From the NCBI GenBank assembly GCA_003695675.1, contig RFIA01000090.1, forward strand, positions 1 to 50,174: 50,174 nucleotides of DNA, read 5' to 3'. The notes beneath the pieces are model-generated. The model saw nothing but the letters and a program-made list of their open reading frames with translations. It ran no database searches and was not told the DNA's origin. Position 1 is the first letter of the stretch; every line of letters begins with the position of its first letter. Source of the DNA: Chloroflexota bacterium. Its GTDB lineage: Bacteria; Chloroflexota; Anaerolineae; Aggregatilineales; Phototrophicaceae. Positions 24,553 to 34,181 of the stretch are shown one piece after another. The translations under genes were made by a program, and so were the position numbers.

Positions 24553-27500
24553 TTAGTCGCCCGAGTCGACCGTTAGACTGAGGAGACCGGTGTTCAATTT
24601 CGGCGCACGGGCTTTCTCTTCGTCCTTACCGAATCGGATGACTTCATCCTGATCGGTGATAGCTTCAACGGCGAGGCCGAGACTCTGCAATTCTTTGACG
24701 AGAACGCGGAAGCTTGTCGGGATGCCCGGCTCTTCAATCGGTTCGCCCTTGACGATACTCTCATACGTCTTGACACGCCCTTGCACATCGTCGGACTTGA
24801 CGGTCAGCATCTCTTGCAGTGTATACGCCGCACCATAAGCCTCAAGCGCCCACACTTCCATCTCACCGAAGCGTTGACCGCCGAATTGCGCCTTGCCGCC
24901 GAGCGGTTGCTGTGTGACGAGACTGTATGGCCCGGTCGAACGCGCGTGAACTTTGTCTTCAACAAGATGCGCGAGCTTGAGCATGTGAATCATACCGACC
25001 GTCACCGGACGATCAAATAGTTCACCCGTCCGACCATCATAGAGCAACTGCTTGCCGTAAAGTGGCACCGGCTTGCCCGTTTCCATCATCACACGATCAG
25101 CAATTCGCAGCAATTCACGTTCGTCAATTTCGTCAGGAATTTCCGTTTCCGGCGAAACATGCCGAATCCACAACACGAGCGAATAGAAGCGGGCGTTGTC
25201 ATCGCGGCGTTTGCGCTCTTCAACGGTCATATCCGAGTTGTCAAACAACACCACATCGTCGGGGTCGATGCCTTGTTCACGCAACCATTCTTGCATGACA
25301 GCGCGGCGTGCATATACGGTGTCGGTAATCAGCAAGTCGGCATCATAACGATCCGATTCGCCAAGCCATGCGTGAATGTAAAGACGGCGGACTTCATCGT
25401 CATCTTCAAATTCTTCGGTATCGTAACCATCTTCTTTGATCCAATCCCACGCGGCTTCGGTGGTTTCTTTCCAAGCGTGATCGATGATCCATGCGCGACC
25501 AAGTTCGGCACGGATTTCGTATTCTTTTGCGCCGTCGAACACCGGGGTAATCGCCCGGAAGCCGAGTCGGTCTGCCGCCCAACCGAGATGGATTTCGAGC
25601 ACCTGTCCGATATTCATACGGCCAGGCACACCGAGTGGATTGAGGATGATTTCAACCGGGCGCCCATCTTCGAGATAAGGCATATCTTCAATCGGGACGA
25701 TTTTCGAGATCACCCCCTTATTCCCATGCCGACCGGCCATCTTGTCACCAACCGTCAGTTTGCGTTTTTGTGCCACGCTGACACGCACCATCTTCTCGAC
25801 CCCAGCAGGGAGGTCGCGGTGCTCTTCACGGGTGAAGGTCTTGACATCGACCACCTTGCCCTTTTCACCATGTGGCAACCGTAACGATGAGTCTTTCACC
25901 TCGCGGGCTTGTTCACCGAAAATCGCTCGTAGCAATTTTTCTTCGGGGCTGAGTTCTTTCTCACCCTTCGGGGTGATCTTGCCGACGAGAATATCATTCG
26001 GGCCGACTTCTGCGCCGATGCGGACAATGCCGAATTCGTCAAGGTCTTTGAGCGCATCTTCGCCGACATTCGGAATATCATAAGTGATTTCTTCGGGACC
26101 AAGCTTTGTGTCGCGAGCTTCGATTTCGTGCTTTTCGATATGGATACTGGTAAATTTGTCTTGCCGCAACAAATCTTCGCTGATGAGCAGGGCATCTTCG
26201 TAATTGCCGCCATCCCACGAGAGAAACGCGCCGAGTACATCATGACCGAGCGCGAGGTCGCCATAAACCGTTGATGAACTGTCGGCGATGACTTGTCCCT
26301 TCTTGATATGCTCGCCTTTGTCGACAACTGGGCGTTGGTCAATGCACGTCGATTGATTGGAACGGTCATATTTGCGCAACCTATAGATGTGTTCTTCATT
26401 GGAAGCCGTTCGCACAATAATGCGGTCGCCTTGGACACTCAAGACCTCACCATCTTCTTCGGCGACAAGCACCTGCCCACTATCGTAAGCAGCCTGATGT
26501 TCCATGCCTGTGCTCACAATCGGCACATCCGGTCGCAGCAACGGCACGGCTTGGCGCTGCATGTTCGACCCCATCAGAGCACGGTTGGCGTCATCATGCT
26601 CAAGGAATGGAATCAGCGCCGCACTGATACCAACAATCTGACGAGGCGCGACATCCATATAATCAATGCGACGACTCGGCGAGACGAGGAATTTTTGGTT
26701 GTGGCGGGCCGATACGCGCTCATTGACAAATTGCCCCCGGTCGTCCAGTGGTGCATTAGCCTGTGCAATGACGTAATTGTCTTCTGTATCTGCCGACAAA
26801 TACTCGATTTCGTCAATCACGACCGGCATGATGGGCACCTGTTCAATTTTGGCTTTTGCCAATTTCTTCGCCAGTTTTTCGTCGATGACGTCACCCTCTT
26901 CAGCGATGATATTTTCTTTGGCATCCTCAACATCGTCGCGGATGATACGACCGATAATGTCCGGGTCGCTTGGTGACATGAATTTGATGACTTTGCGGTA
27001 AGGTGTTTCAATAAAGCCGTATTCGTTGACGCGGCCATAACTTGCGAGACGACCAATAAGACCGATATTCGGGCCTTCCGGTGTTTCAATCGGGCAAATC
27101 CGTCCGTAATGGCTGTGATGAACATCACGCACATCGAAACCAGCGCGTTCACGGCGGAGACCGCCAGGCCCAAGCGCCGACAGTGTGCGTTTATGTGTGA
27201 GTTCGGCCAATGGGTTGGTTTGTTCCATGAATTGCGAAAGCTGCGACGACCCATAAAATTCGCGGATAGCGGCGACAATCGGGCGAATATTGACGAGGGC
27301 GACCGGTGTCAAGTTTTCGGTCTCGCGAATTGACATGCGTTCCTTGACGACTCGTTCCGTCCGACGCAGGCCAATACGCAACTTGTTCATCAGCAGCTCG
27401 CTAACGGTTTTCACACGTCGGTTGCCGAGATGATCAATATCGTCAAGCTGAATCTTACCGTTGTTGATGAGAATCATGCGCTCAACAAGACGGATAATAT

Positions 27501-28485
27501 CGTTTTTGGTAATGGTGCGTACAGACGGGGCATCCGGGCCTGTTTGGTTGAAGCGTTGATTGATTTTATAACGTCCGACACGTTCCAAATCGTAACGCCG
27601 CTGGTCGAAAAGCTGACTGTACAAATATTCGCGGGCATTGTCGAGCGTGGGTGGGTCACCGGGACGCATCCGCCGATAAAATTCAAGCAGCGCGGCTTCC
27701 GCGATATTCTGCTTTTTCTTCAATTCCCATGACGGCTCCATTTTAATGGTGCTCTCGATATAGACGTGATCGGGATCATCGTCAACGGCGCGATAAAGCG
27801 CCAACAGTTCATCAGTTTCGCCGGTTTTGATGAGCCAACGATCTGGGTCGGTACCGTCATCGACAGCAGCCAACGCTCGCAACAAAATCGTTACGGGAAT
27901 AGTGCGCTTGCGATTGAATTTGATCGTCAGATAATCGCTTTTGCGTGTTTCAAATTCCATCCACGCGCCGCGATCTGGAATTAATTTAGCAGTCGAAAGC
28001 AAACGCCCTGTTGCTGGGTCTTCCTCTGCCGAAAAATAGGCACCCGGCGACCGAATCAACTGGCTGACGACGACACGTTCAGTCCCATTGATGATGAATG
28101 TGCCTTTCTCCGTCATCATTGGGAAGTCACCCATGAAAATGTCGCTGATAACGACTTCGTCGCCTTGTTCACGATTGACGAGCGCAACCCGAACATACAA
28201 AGGGGCGGCGAATGACAAGTCGCGCTCAAGGCATATTTCTTCGTTATACTTCGGTTCTTCAAACCAATACGTCAGCCCGAATTCGTGCGCTTCGGGGCTG
28301 TTGCCGGGTAAATACAACTTCAGATTGCCATTGAAACTCTCGATAGGGCTGATCTCGTCGAAGAGTTCCAACAACCCATGCTTAATAAACCAATCGAACG
28401 ATTGCAATTGCACCTCAATGAGAGACGGCAACGCCTGTACATCGCTGGTTCGAGCATAATTTTTGGTTCGGACTATCTCTTGCAA
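24553..28485 (-). CDS. rpoB: RNA polymerase beta subunit
   Basis: The start is taken as TTG 28485, with AGGAG seven bases upstream. The TTG at 28500 overlaps that Shine-Dalgarno. The 1310-residue product shows the conserved fork and active-centre blocks: [73 protein letters not shown] and [20 protein letters not shown] lineage insertion of about 130 acidic residues, containing [16 protein letters not shown], separates [14 protein letters not shown] from [13 protein letters not shown]. In the rifampicin-binding cluster the motif reads THKRTLSAL, where most bacteria have THKRR. Unusually, rpoC does not follow: a terminator and a Uma2/nfi unit do. No ribosomal-protein genes precede it. Confidence 0.98.
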   Translation of the reverse strand: MQEIVRTKNYARTSDVQALPSLIEVQLQSFDWFIKHGLLELFDEISPIESFNGNLKLYLPGNSPEAHEFGLTYWFEEPKYNEEICLERDLSFAAPLYVRVALVNREQGDEVVISDIFMGDFPMMTEKGTFIINGTERVVVSQLIRSPGAYFSAEEDPATGRLLSTAKLIPDRGAWMEFETRKSDYLTIKFNRKRTIPVTILLRALAAVDDGTDPDRWLIKTGETDELLALYRAVDDDPDHVYIESTIKMEPSWELKKKQNIAEAALLEFYRRMRPGDPPTLDNAREYLYSQLFDQRRYDLERVGRYKINQRFNQTGPDAPSVRTITKNDIIRLVERMILINNGKIQLDDIDHLGNRRVKTVSELLMNKLRIGLRRTERVVKERMSIRETENLTPVALVNIRPIVAAIREFYGSSQLSQFMEQTNPLAELTHKRTLSALGPGGLRRERAGFDVRDVHHSHYGRICPIETPEGPNIGLIGRLASYGRVNEYGFIETPYRKVIKFMSPSDPDIIGRIIRDDVEDAKENIIAEEGDVIDEKLAKKLAKAKIEQVPIMPVVIDEIEYLSADTEDNYVIAQANAPLDDRGQFVNERVSARHNQKFLVSPSRRIDYMDVAPRQIVGISAALIPFLEHDDANRALMGSNMQRQAVPLLRPDVPIVSTGMEHQAAYDSGQVLVAEEDGEVLSVQGDRIIVRTASNEEHIYRLRKYDRSNQSTCIDQRPVVDKGEHIKKGQVIADSSSTVYGDLALGHDVLGAFLSWDGGNYEDALLISEDLLRQDKFTSIHIEKHEIEARDTKLGPEEITYDIPNVGEDALKDLDEFGIVRIGAEVGPNDILVGKITPKGEKELSPEEKLLRAIFGEQAREVKDSSLRLPHGEKGKVVDVKTFTREEHRDLPAGVEKMVRVSVAQKRKLTVGDKMAGRHGNKGVISKIVPIEDMPYLEDGRPVEIILNPLGVPGRMNIGQVLEIHLGWAADRLGFRAITPVFDGAKEYEIRAELGRAWIIDHAWKETTEAAWDWIKEDGYDTEEFEDDDEVRRLYIHAWLGESDRYDADLLITDTVYARRAVMQEWLREQGIDPDDVVLFDNSDMTVEERKRRDDNARFYSLVLWIRHVSPETEIPDEIDERELLRIADRVMMETGKPVPLYGKQLLYDGRTGELFDRPVTVGMIHMLKLAHLVEDKVHARSTGPYSLVTQQPLGGKAQFGGQRFGEMEVWALEAYGAAYTLQEMLTVKSDDVQGRVKTYESIVKGEPIEEPGIPTSFRVLVKELQSLGLAVEAITDQDEVIRFGKDEEKARAPKLNTGLLSLTVDSGD

Positions 28486-28647
28486 AATGCCGCTCCTCAA
28501 TTCAATTTACGATAACGAGCGTGGAGTTTGATTTGAAAAAACTGAAACACACAGGAATACCATCCTGCGACTGGTGGGGAAAGATAAAATAGATTGAATC
28601 GCATACAACGATATTTATGTTGGTGAGTTGATTTGTTCCGAATAAGT

Positions 28648-28677
28648 AGTATACTGCAGTTAGGCTGTTTTTGTCAA
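28648..28677 (-). promoter_or_regulatory. Strong sigma-A-type promoter of rpoB
   Basis: On the reverse strand a perfect TTGACA (28672-28677) and TATACT (28648-28653) are spaced by 18 bases. The start near 28641 gives an untranslated leader of about 155 bases. The remainder of the 28486-28782 gap holds no gene. Confidence 0.8.
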
Positions 28678-28782
28678 GTTTTGTTTAAAAATAATCAAAA
28701 GTGAGATAAAGGGGGTAAAAGATTCCAACCACTGACTACTGATAGTGGCAGAGGCCGAACAAGTTGAAATGTAATGTAATGG

Positions 28783-29181
28783 CTATTGCGAATGCGTTTG
28801 CAACGCGGCCATCTCCTGCGATTCTTGCACCTCGTCCGTAACCGTGCGACGGCGTTGTACGAACATCAAGCCAATAATCAGCGTGATGCCCGCGACAATT
28901 TGTATGCGTGGAGGGAGATGGCGTATTTGATAAAAGATGCCACGCCGTCTGCTGCCCATCAAATCTTGTTTAAGACGACGAACAAATTTTTCTGATGGTT
29001 GTACCCCTACAAAGGTGACGTGCAGCCGCCGGATTATCCACAATAGATGGTTGACTTCTGCACGGGGTACACCGTACTGATTGACGATGCTGTCAAGATT
29101 TGAATCTCCTGCGATAAGTGCATCGGTCACAGCAGACAATAAATTTTCCAACGGGGTATTCGGTGAATCGGGATTGGACAT
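28783..29181 (-). CDS. Single-pass membrane protein, possible anti-sigma partner
   Basis: The 132-residue protein has a soluble N-terminal part (helices, with SEKFVRRLKQDLMGS) and one TM helix (IQIVAGITLIIGLMFVQ) followed by basic residues and a short acidic tail. It begins six bases after the stop of the ECF sigma gene, the usual place for an anti-sigma factor. The cytoplasm-facing soluble part would suit that role. No zinc-finger (HxxxCxxC) motif is present, so the assignment rests on position and topology. Confidence 0.55.
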   Translation of the reverse strand: MSNPDSPNTPLENLLSAVTDALIAGDSNLDSIVNQYGVPRAEVNHLLWIIRRLHVTFVGVQPSEKFVRRLKQDLMGSRRRGIFYQIRHLPPRIQIVAGITLIIGLMFVQRRRTVTDEVQESQEMAALQTHSQ

Positions 29182-29187
29182 CAGCGT

Positions 29188-29814
29188 TCAACCTTGTTTA
29201 CTTTGTATATTTTCGCCGGGATTGCCCGGTAATAAGTTCTGCGTTTGCAAGTCTTCGCGCAGCGCAATCAGGGTGCGATGATACAAAGATTTGATAGCAC
29301 CCTCTGTGCGTCCCATAATGTCAGCAATGGCAGCATTCGACAGTCGTTCGACAAATTTGAGAGTCAAGAGTTGTTGGCGTTCTGCCGGTAAACGACGGAT
29401 AGCGGCCAGCAAAAATTCGCGTTCTTCCGCATTTTCAGCGAGTTCGTCCGGAGGGGTGTCGGAATGTAAGCTGGTGACGAATTCTTCAAGCGGGATGATT
29501 TTGCGGCGGCTGCGGTCGCGATGCCAGTTGGCGACAAGATTGTGCGCAATCCGATACAGCCATGCCTGAAACGGCACGCCACGCTCGGTATAATTTTCGA
29601 TATGCGACATAGCCCGGAAGAAAACACGCGCCGTTAAATCTTCCGCATCGTGTTGGTTGCCGGTACGATAATAAACGTAACGATATATCTTGTCGACATA
29701 TCGTTCGTAGAGTTCACCAAAAGCGTCGTTGTTCGATTTTGCGAGTACAACCAACTCAGAATCGGGGAGGTCTTTCAAATTTTGTTTTGATTTGCGTTGC
29801 CAGAATTTTGCCAT
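29188..29814 (-). CDS. ECF-type RNA polymerase sigma factor
   Basis: ATG 29814 is chosen, with AGG seven bases upstream. The longer frame to 29898 reads through the promoter region. The 208-residue protein has region 2 (FGELYERYVDKIYRYVYYRT, DAEDLTARVFFRAM, PFQAWLYRIAHNLVANWHRD). A linker with IPLEEF follows, then region 4 (RRLPAERQQLLTLKFVERLS, IADIMGRTEGAIKSLYHRTL). It directs RNA polymerase to a stress- or signal-specific promoter set. The following membrane protein is its probable regulator. Confidence 0.92.
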   Translation of the reverse strand: MAKFWQRKSKQNLKDLPDSELVVLAKSNNDAFGELYERYVDKIYRYVYYRTGNQHDAEDLTARVFFRAMSHIENYTERGVPFQAWLYRIAHNLVANWHRDRSRRKIIPLEEFVTSLHSDTPPDELAENAEEREFLLAAIRRLPAERQQLLTLKFVERLSNAAIADIMGRTEGAIKSLYHRTLIALREDLQTQNLLPGNPGENIQSKQG

Positions 29815-29842
29815 TGATGCGCCTGCACATCCTTTTCCTATT

Positions 29843-29883
29843 ACTATAACCCATCTAGGACAGATTGGTTTCGCTGAAACCAA
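29843..29883 (-). promoter_or_regulatory. Probable promoter/operator of the ECF sigma gene
   Basis: A perfect 8-bp inverted repeat, TTGGTTTC-GCT-GAAACCAA (29865-29883), overlaps the -35 position of a reverse-strand TATAGT (29843-29848). The arm on the reverse strand gives GCGAAACCAA, resembling the AAC-type -35 of ECF promoters, so autoregulation is possible. No T-run follows the hairpin, so it is not a typical terminator for the kinase gene upstream. Confidence 0.4.
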
Positions 29884-29913
29884 GATCATTTGATGCAATT
29901 TATTTACGATTTC

Positions 29914-30831
29914 TTACGCCTGTAACAAGTTGAGGACATCTGTTTTTTTGGGCATCGACTGCAATGCGCCATAGGTCTCGCAGGCTTTTGCGGCAGCGGC
30001 GGACGCGAATCGCAATGTGTGCGCATCTGGCCATCCTTGTGCCAACGCAAAGGCGAATGCGCCGATGAAGGCATCACTTGCACCGGATGTATCGATAATG
30101 TTCGCCTTGAATGCAGGCAAATGCAAAACCTCGTCCGACGAATTTGCTCGCTTGAAAAAGCTGCCATCATTGCCTGCCGTGATACACACTGCACCGAGTC
30201 CGAATTCAAGCAATCGGTCGATGAGTTGTGCCGCATTGATGCTGTCAATGTTGAGCAGTATCTGTGCTTCTAGCAGGTTCGGTATCAAGTAATCGACATC
30301 CTGCCAGTAATCGACCGTATCCAGTGAGTGGTGCAGCGGCGCCGGATTGAGAATTGTCCGAGCGCCCTTTGATTTTGCGAGACGCAGCGTCGTTTTCACG
30401 ACTTCTTGTGCAATCTCAAAATTTGTGATGATAATCGTCTCTGAAGTGATTGCATCGGCGGCAGCTTCAACATCAGCCGGAGTCAATAATTTGCTGGCAC
30501 GCGGCGCTCCGATGAAACTTGGTGTCCTCTGATGCACAATCATGCTGATGATGCCCGTTTCAGCACTGGGATGACGTTTTATATAAGAAGTGTGGACATC
30601 TTCGTCATTGAGTGTGGCAATCAGTGTGTCGCCGAGTCGGTCATTGCCAGCACAGCCGACAATAGCTGTCTGTGCGCCGAGTCGTTGTGCAGCGACGGCC
30701 TGATTGACGGCTTTGCCACCCGGCGCGAAAATTACTTTATCGGTATGCGTCCCGCGATTTGGTTGTGGCCATGTCGGGACATCAAGTGTCAAGTCCGCCA
30801 CAAAGCCACCAACGGCTATGATATGTGTCAT
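29914..30831 (-). CDS. PfkB-family carbohydrate kinase (ribokinase-like)
   Basis: The 305-residue protein has the ribokinase layout. GGFVADLTLDVPTWPQPNRG is followed by the first PfkB signature APGGKAVNQAVAAQRLGA, then GCAGNDRLGD, ILNPAP, PNLLEAQILL and the second signature DTSGASDAFIGAFAFALAQG. In the anion hole the usual GAGD reads GASD; the catalytic Asp is kept. It phosphorylates a sugar or nucleoside; ribose is possible but not provable. Its ATG overlaps the stop of the small upstream gene (ATGA, 30828-30831). Confidence 0.88.
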   Translation of the reverse strand: MTHIIAVGGFVADLTLDVPTWPQPNRGTHTDKVIFAPGGKAVNQAVAAQRLGAQTAIVGCAGNDRLGDTLIATLNDEDVHTSYIKRHPSAETGIISMIVHQRTPSFIGAPRASKLLTPADVEAAADAITSETIIITNFEIAQEVVKTTLRLAKSKGARTILNPAPLHHSLDTVDYWQDVDYLIPNLLEAQILLNIDSINAAQLIDRLLEFGLGAVCITAGNDGSFFKRANSSDEVLHLPAFKANIIDTSGASDAFIGAFAFALAQGWPDAHTLRFASAAAAKACETYGALQSMPKKTDVLNLLQA

Positions 30832-31019
30832 GATGTTCGTTGATGCTCCCGCGCAACTTTCGCTATATGCTCGCGGATGCGCCGTTGGCCTTCTTCGGTG
30901 TAGACCTCAAAAATATAATCTTTGTGAAAACTCGGCCATTCGCCATGTTGATTTTGTAGCGCGCTGTTCAAATGGGGATTGACACCGAGATAGAGATTCT
31001 TATCCACATGAATTGCCAT
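30828..31019 (-). CDS. Small protein with a DUF4058-like N-terminal motif
   Basis: The 63-residue product begins MAIHVDKNLYLGVNPHLNSA and continues GEWPSFHKDYIFEVY. This resembles the opening (G-x-N/D-x-H/Y-L, then W-x-x-FH) of DUF4058 proteins, which are normally about 250 residues. The rest is a basic helix ending EHQRTS. It is likely a shortened relative, co-translated with the PfkB kinase through a 4-base overlap. The function is unknown. Confidence 0.5.
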   Translation of the reverse strand: MAIHVDKNLYLGVNPHLNSALQNQHGEWPSFHKDYIFEVYTEEGQRRIREHIAKVAREHQRTS

Positions 31020-31032
31020 CGTAACACACCCC

Positions 31033-31061
31033 TCGATAATCCTGTGACCTGTCTATATAAT
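31033..31061 (+). promoter_or_regulatory. Promoter of the glycyl-tRNA synthetase gene
   Basis: TCGATA (31033-31038), with four of six matches, and a perfect TATAAT (31056-31061) are spaced by 17 bases. A start near 31068 leaves about 40 bases to the ATG. No T-box leader is visible. Confidence 0.55.
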
Positions 31062-31110
31062 ACCACGAACTGATTTCCTGAGAGTCCCATCGCATTTTCG
31101 AGGAGCTAGC

Positions 31111-34110
31111 ATGACAGCGCCACTGAATTTTCAGCAGGTGATATTGAAGTTACACGAATTCTGGTCGTTGCAAGGTTGTGTCATTTGGGAACCGTATAAT
31201 GTGCAAGTTGGCGCGGGCACAGGCAACCCGGCCACGTTGATGCGCGTGCTTGGCCCCGAGCCGTGGCGCGTCGCTTATGTTGAGCCGAGTATTCGCCCAG
31301 ATGATGGTCGTTATGGCGAAAATCCGAACCGAATGCAGAAATTTTATCAATATCAGGTGATTCTCAAGCCCGATCCTGGCAATCCACAAGAAGTCTATCT
31401 CAAATCGTTGGAAGCGCTCGGCATCAACCCGCGCGAACATGATATTCGTTTCGTCGAAGACAATTGGGAAAGCCCGGCGCTTGGCGCGTGGGGTCTTGGC
31501 TGGGAAGTATGGCTTGATGGGCAGGAGATTACGCAATTTACGTATTTTCAACAGGCGGGGGGTATCGAACTCGATCCAGTGTCGATTGAAATTACGTATG
31601 GTATTGAACGCATTGTGCTTGCCCTACAAGAGCGCGATTCCGTGTGGGATATAGAATGGCGCACGGGCATCAGTTATGGCGAGATTATGCTGCAAGACGA
31701 AATCGAGCACTGCCGCTATTATTTTGAATTGGCCGATGTTGATGGACTCAAGCAAGTCTATGATGTGTATGAAACTGAGAGCCAACGCGCCCTCGCTGGC
31801 GATGCCGTCATCCCGGCTTATGATTATGTGCTCAAGATGAGTCATCTCTTCAATGTGCTCGACACGCGCGGTGCGATTGGCGTCACAGAACGCGCACACT
31901 TCTTCCGCCGGATGCGCGATATGACTCGCGATGTGGCGCGTGCTTATCTCGAAAAGCGTGAGGTGTTGGGATTTCCGTTACTTTCGATGCGCGATAGATG
32001 GCCGGAGTTAGCGGTACAACAAGCAGGTGAATTGCCATCCCCCCCGACTGAACCGGCTGATTTTTTGCTGGAAATTGGCACGGAAGAATTAGCGGCGGGT
32101 GATGTCGATGCAGCCCTTGAACAATTGGGGGCACTCGGCACGCAGTTGTTCGATGATTTGCGTTTGAGGCACGACGGTCTCGGTGTTTATGGCACCCCGC
32201 GCCGTCTCGTGTTGTATGTTCGTAATGTTGCGCCGCGTCAACCGGATACCGAAGACCTCGCTAAAGGGCCGCCTGTCAATCGTGCCTTTGATGATGATGG
32301 CAAGCCGACGAAAGCGGCGGTGGGTTTCGCACGCGGCAAAGGCGTGACTGTTGAAGATTTACAACGCCAAGAAATTGATGGTGGGGAATATGTCGTCGCG
32401 TTGGTGAAGGAAGCAGGTCGCCCGGCGACGGAAATTTTGGCCGAAGCATTGCCGGGCTTGATTGCCAATATCAAATTTGCGAAATCGATGCGCTGGAATT
32501 CGAGCGCTGTCGCTTTCTCGCGCCCAATTCGCTGGCTTGTATGTTTGTTGGGCGATGTGGTGCTGCCATTTGCCTATGCCAATATCGCCAGCCGAAATGA
32601 GACACGCGGTCTGCGTCCTTACGGGTCACCACGCATCACGTTAGACAACATCGCGGCCTATTTCGATACACTTGCTGAGCAGGGCATCATCTTCGATCAA
32701 GAGAAACGTCGCCGTCACATTGAGGAACAAGTTGCCGTCCTTGCGACAGAAGTTGGTGGACGTGTGTTGACAGATGCGGGTTTGCTGGATGAAGTGACGA
32801 ATCTTGTCGAGGCGCCGGTTGCGCTGCGCGGCACATTTGAGGAAAAGTATCTACAATTGCCGCGTGAGGTGCTCGTGACTGTGATGCGCAAACACCAGCG
32901 CTACTTCGCGATTGAAGACGGAGACGGCAATTTGCTGCCGTACTTCATCGCCGTGCGCAATGGCGACCGTGAACATCTCGACAAGGTAATTGCCGGTAAC
33001 GAACATGTCTTGCGAGCGCGTTTTTCCGACGCCGATTATTTCTATAACGAAGATCGCAAGCAACCGCTCGAATCGTATTTGCAGCGCCTGAGCACACTCG
33101 TCTTTCAAGAAAAACTCGGTTCGATGCGCGATAAGAATGAACGGGTTGCTGGGTTGATTGAAGCGATGGGTAATTTACTCGGAATGGATGCGACGGATGT
33201 CGGCATTGCACAACGGGCGGCGCATTTAGCAAAAGCCGATCTTGGCACACAGATGGTCATCGAGATGACGTCATTGCAGGGAACGATGGGGCGTGAGTAT
33301 GCGTTGCTTGAAGGCTACCCACAAGAAGTTGCGGACGCGATTTTTGAGCATTGGTTGCCGCGTGGCGCCGATGACGCGCTGCCCAAAAGCGACGCCGGTA
33401 TACTAATTGCGCTCACCGACCGGCTCGATAGTCTCGTCGGATTGTTCGCTGTTGGGATTACGCCGCGTGCCACTGCTGACCCTTATGGCTTGCGGCGTGC
33501 AGCACAAGGTATCGTCCAAATTTTGCTCCATGCCGAAATTGACCTCAACCTAGCAGATGCTGTCGATGTGGTCGCCGAAGTACAGCCGGTCGAAGTTAGC
33601 GTTGAAGTCAAGGCACAGGTGCTCGAATTTATCGCGGGGCGTCTGCGAGCATGGCTCGAAGAACAAGGCTGGCCGCACGATGTCATCACAGCTGTGTTGG
33701 CCGAGCAGAGCACGAATCCATATCGCGCACTCGTTGGCATTCGCGAGTTGAGTGAGTGGGTCAAGCGTGAAGATTGGGAGCATATTCTGGACAATTTCGC
33801 CCGTTGTGTGCGCATCACACGGACTGAAGCGAAACAATACAGTGTCAACGCAGGATTGTTTCAAGAAGAAGCAGAGCGGATGTTGTTCGACGCCTATCAT
33901 CAGGTACGGGCACAACTTGGCGATGATGGCAATGTCGATGCGTTTCTCACAGCTTTTGCGCCAATTGTCCCGACCGTCGCCGAATTTTTTGACAAAGTGC
34001 TGGTCAATACCGATGACAAAAGCCTCCGCGAGAATCGACTCGGCTTGCTGCAAGCAATCGGCTCGTTGCAAGATGGCCGTGCCGATTTGAGCCAGATGAG
34101 TGGCTTTTGA
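31111..34110 (+). CDS. glyQS: Fused alpha-beta glycyl-tRNA synthetase
   Basis: AGGAG five bases before ATG 31111 fixes the start. The 999-residue chain joins the whole alpha subunit to the beta subunit. The alpha part (about 1-300) has [49 protein letters not shown] and FTYFQQAGG. The beta part starts near residue 316 with [16 protein letters not shown] and includes [36 protein letters not shown] and the C-terminal anticodon-binding helices. The linker is about 15 residues (SPPTEPA). It charges tRNA-Gly in the cytoplasm. Most bacteria of this type encode glyQ and glyS separately; single-chain versions exist in a few lineages. No frameshift is seen. Confidence 0.96.
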   Translation: MTAPLNFQQVILKLHEFWSLQGCVIWEPYNVQVGAGTGNPATLMRVLGPEPWRVAYVEPSIRPDDGRYGENPNRMQKFYQYQVILKPDPGNPQEVYLKSLEALGINPREHDIRFVEDNWESPALGAWGLGWEVWLDGQEITQFTYFQQAGGIELDPVSIEITYGIERIVLALQERDSVWDIEWRTGISYGEIMLQDEIEHCRYYFELADVDGLKQVYDVYETESQRALAGDAVIPAYDYVLKMSHLFNVLDTRGAIGVTERAHFFRRMRDMTRDVARAYLEKREVLGFPLLSMRDRWPELAVQQAGELPSPPTEPADFLLEIGTEELAAGDVDAALEQLGALGTQLFDDLRLRHDGLGVYGTPRRLVLYVRNVAPRQPDTEDLAKGPPVNRAFDDDGKPTKAAVGFARGKGVTVEDLQRQEIDGGEYVVALVKEAGRPATEILAEALPGLIANIKFAKSMRWNSSAVAFSRPIRWLVCLLGDVVLPFAYANIASRNETRGLRPYGSPRITLDNIAAYFDTLAEQGIIFDQEKRRRHIEEQVAVLATEVGGRVLTDAGLLDEVTNLVEAPVALRGTFEEKYLQLPREVLVTVMRKHQRYFAIEDGDGNLLPYFIAVRNGDREHLDKVIAGNEHVLRARFSDADYFYNEDRKQPLESYLQRLSTLVFQEKLGSMRDKNERVAGLIEAMGNLLGMDATDVGIAQRAAHLAKADLGTQMVIEMTSLQGTMGREYALLEGYPQEVADAIFEHWLPRGADDALPKSDAGILIALTDRLDSLVGLFAVGITPRATADPYGLRRAAQGIVQILLHAEIDLNLADAVDVVAEVQPVEVSVEVKAQVLEFIAGRLRAWLEEQGWPHDVITAVLAEQSTNPYRALVGIRELSEWVKREDWEHILDNFARCVRITRTEAKQYSVNAGLFQEEAERMLFDAYHQVRAQLGDDGNVDAFLTAFAPIVPTVAEFFDKVLVNTDDKSLRENRLGLLQAIGSLQDGRADLSQMSGF

Positions 34111-34181
34111 AATTAAAAGGCAACCTTTTTCGCAACATTTTCAAGTTCTTCAGTGTTACCGAGCCGACTGCTCAACGTAAG

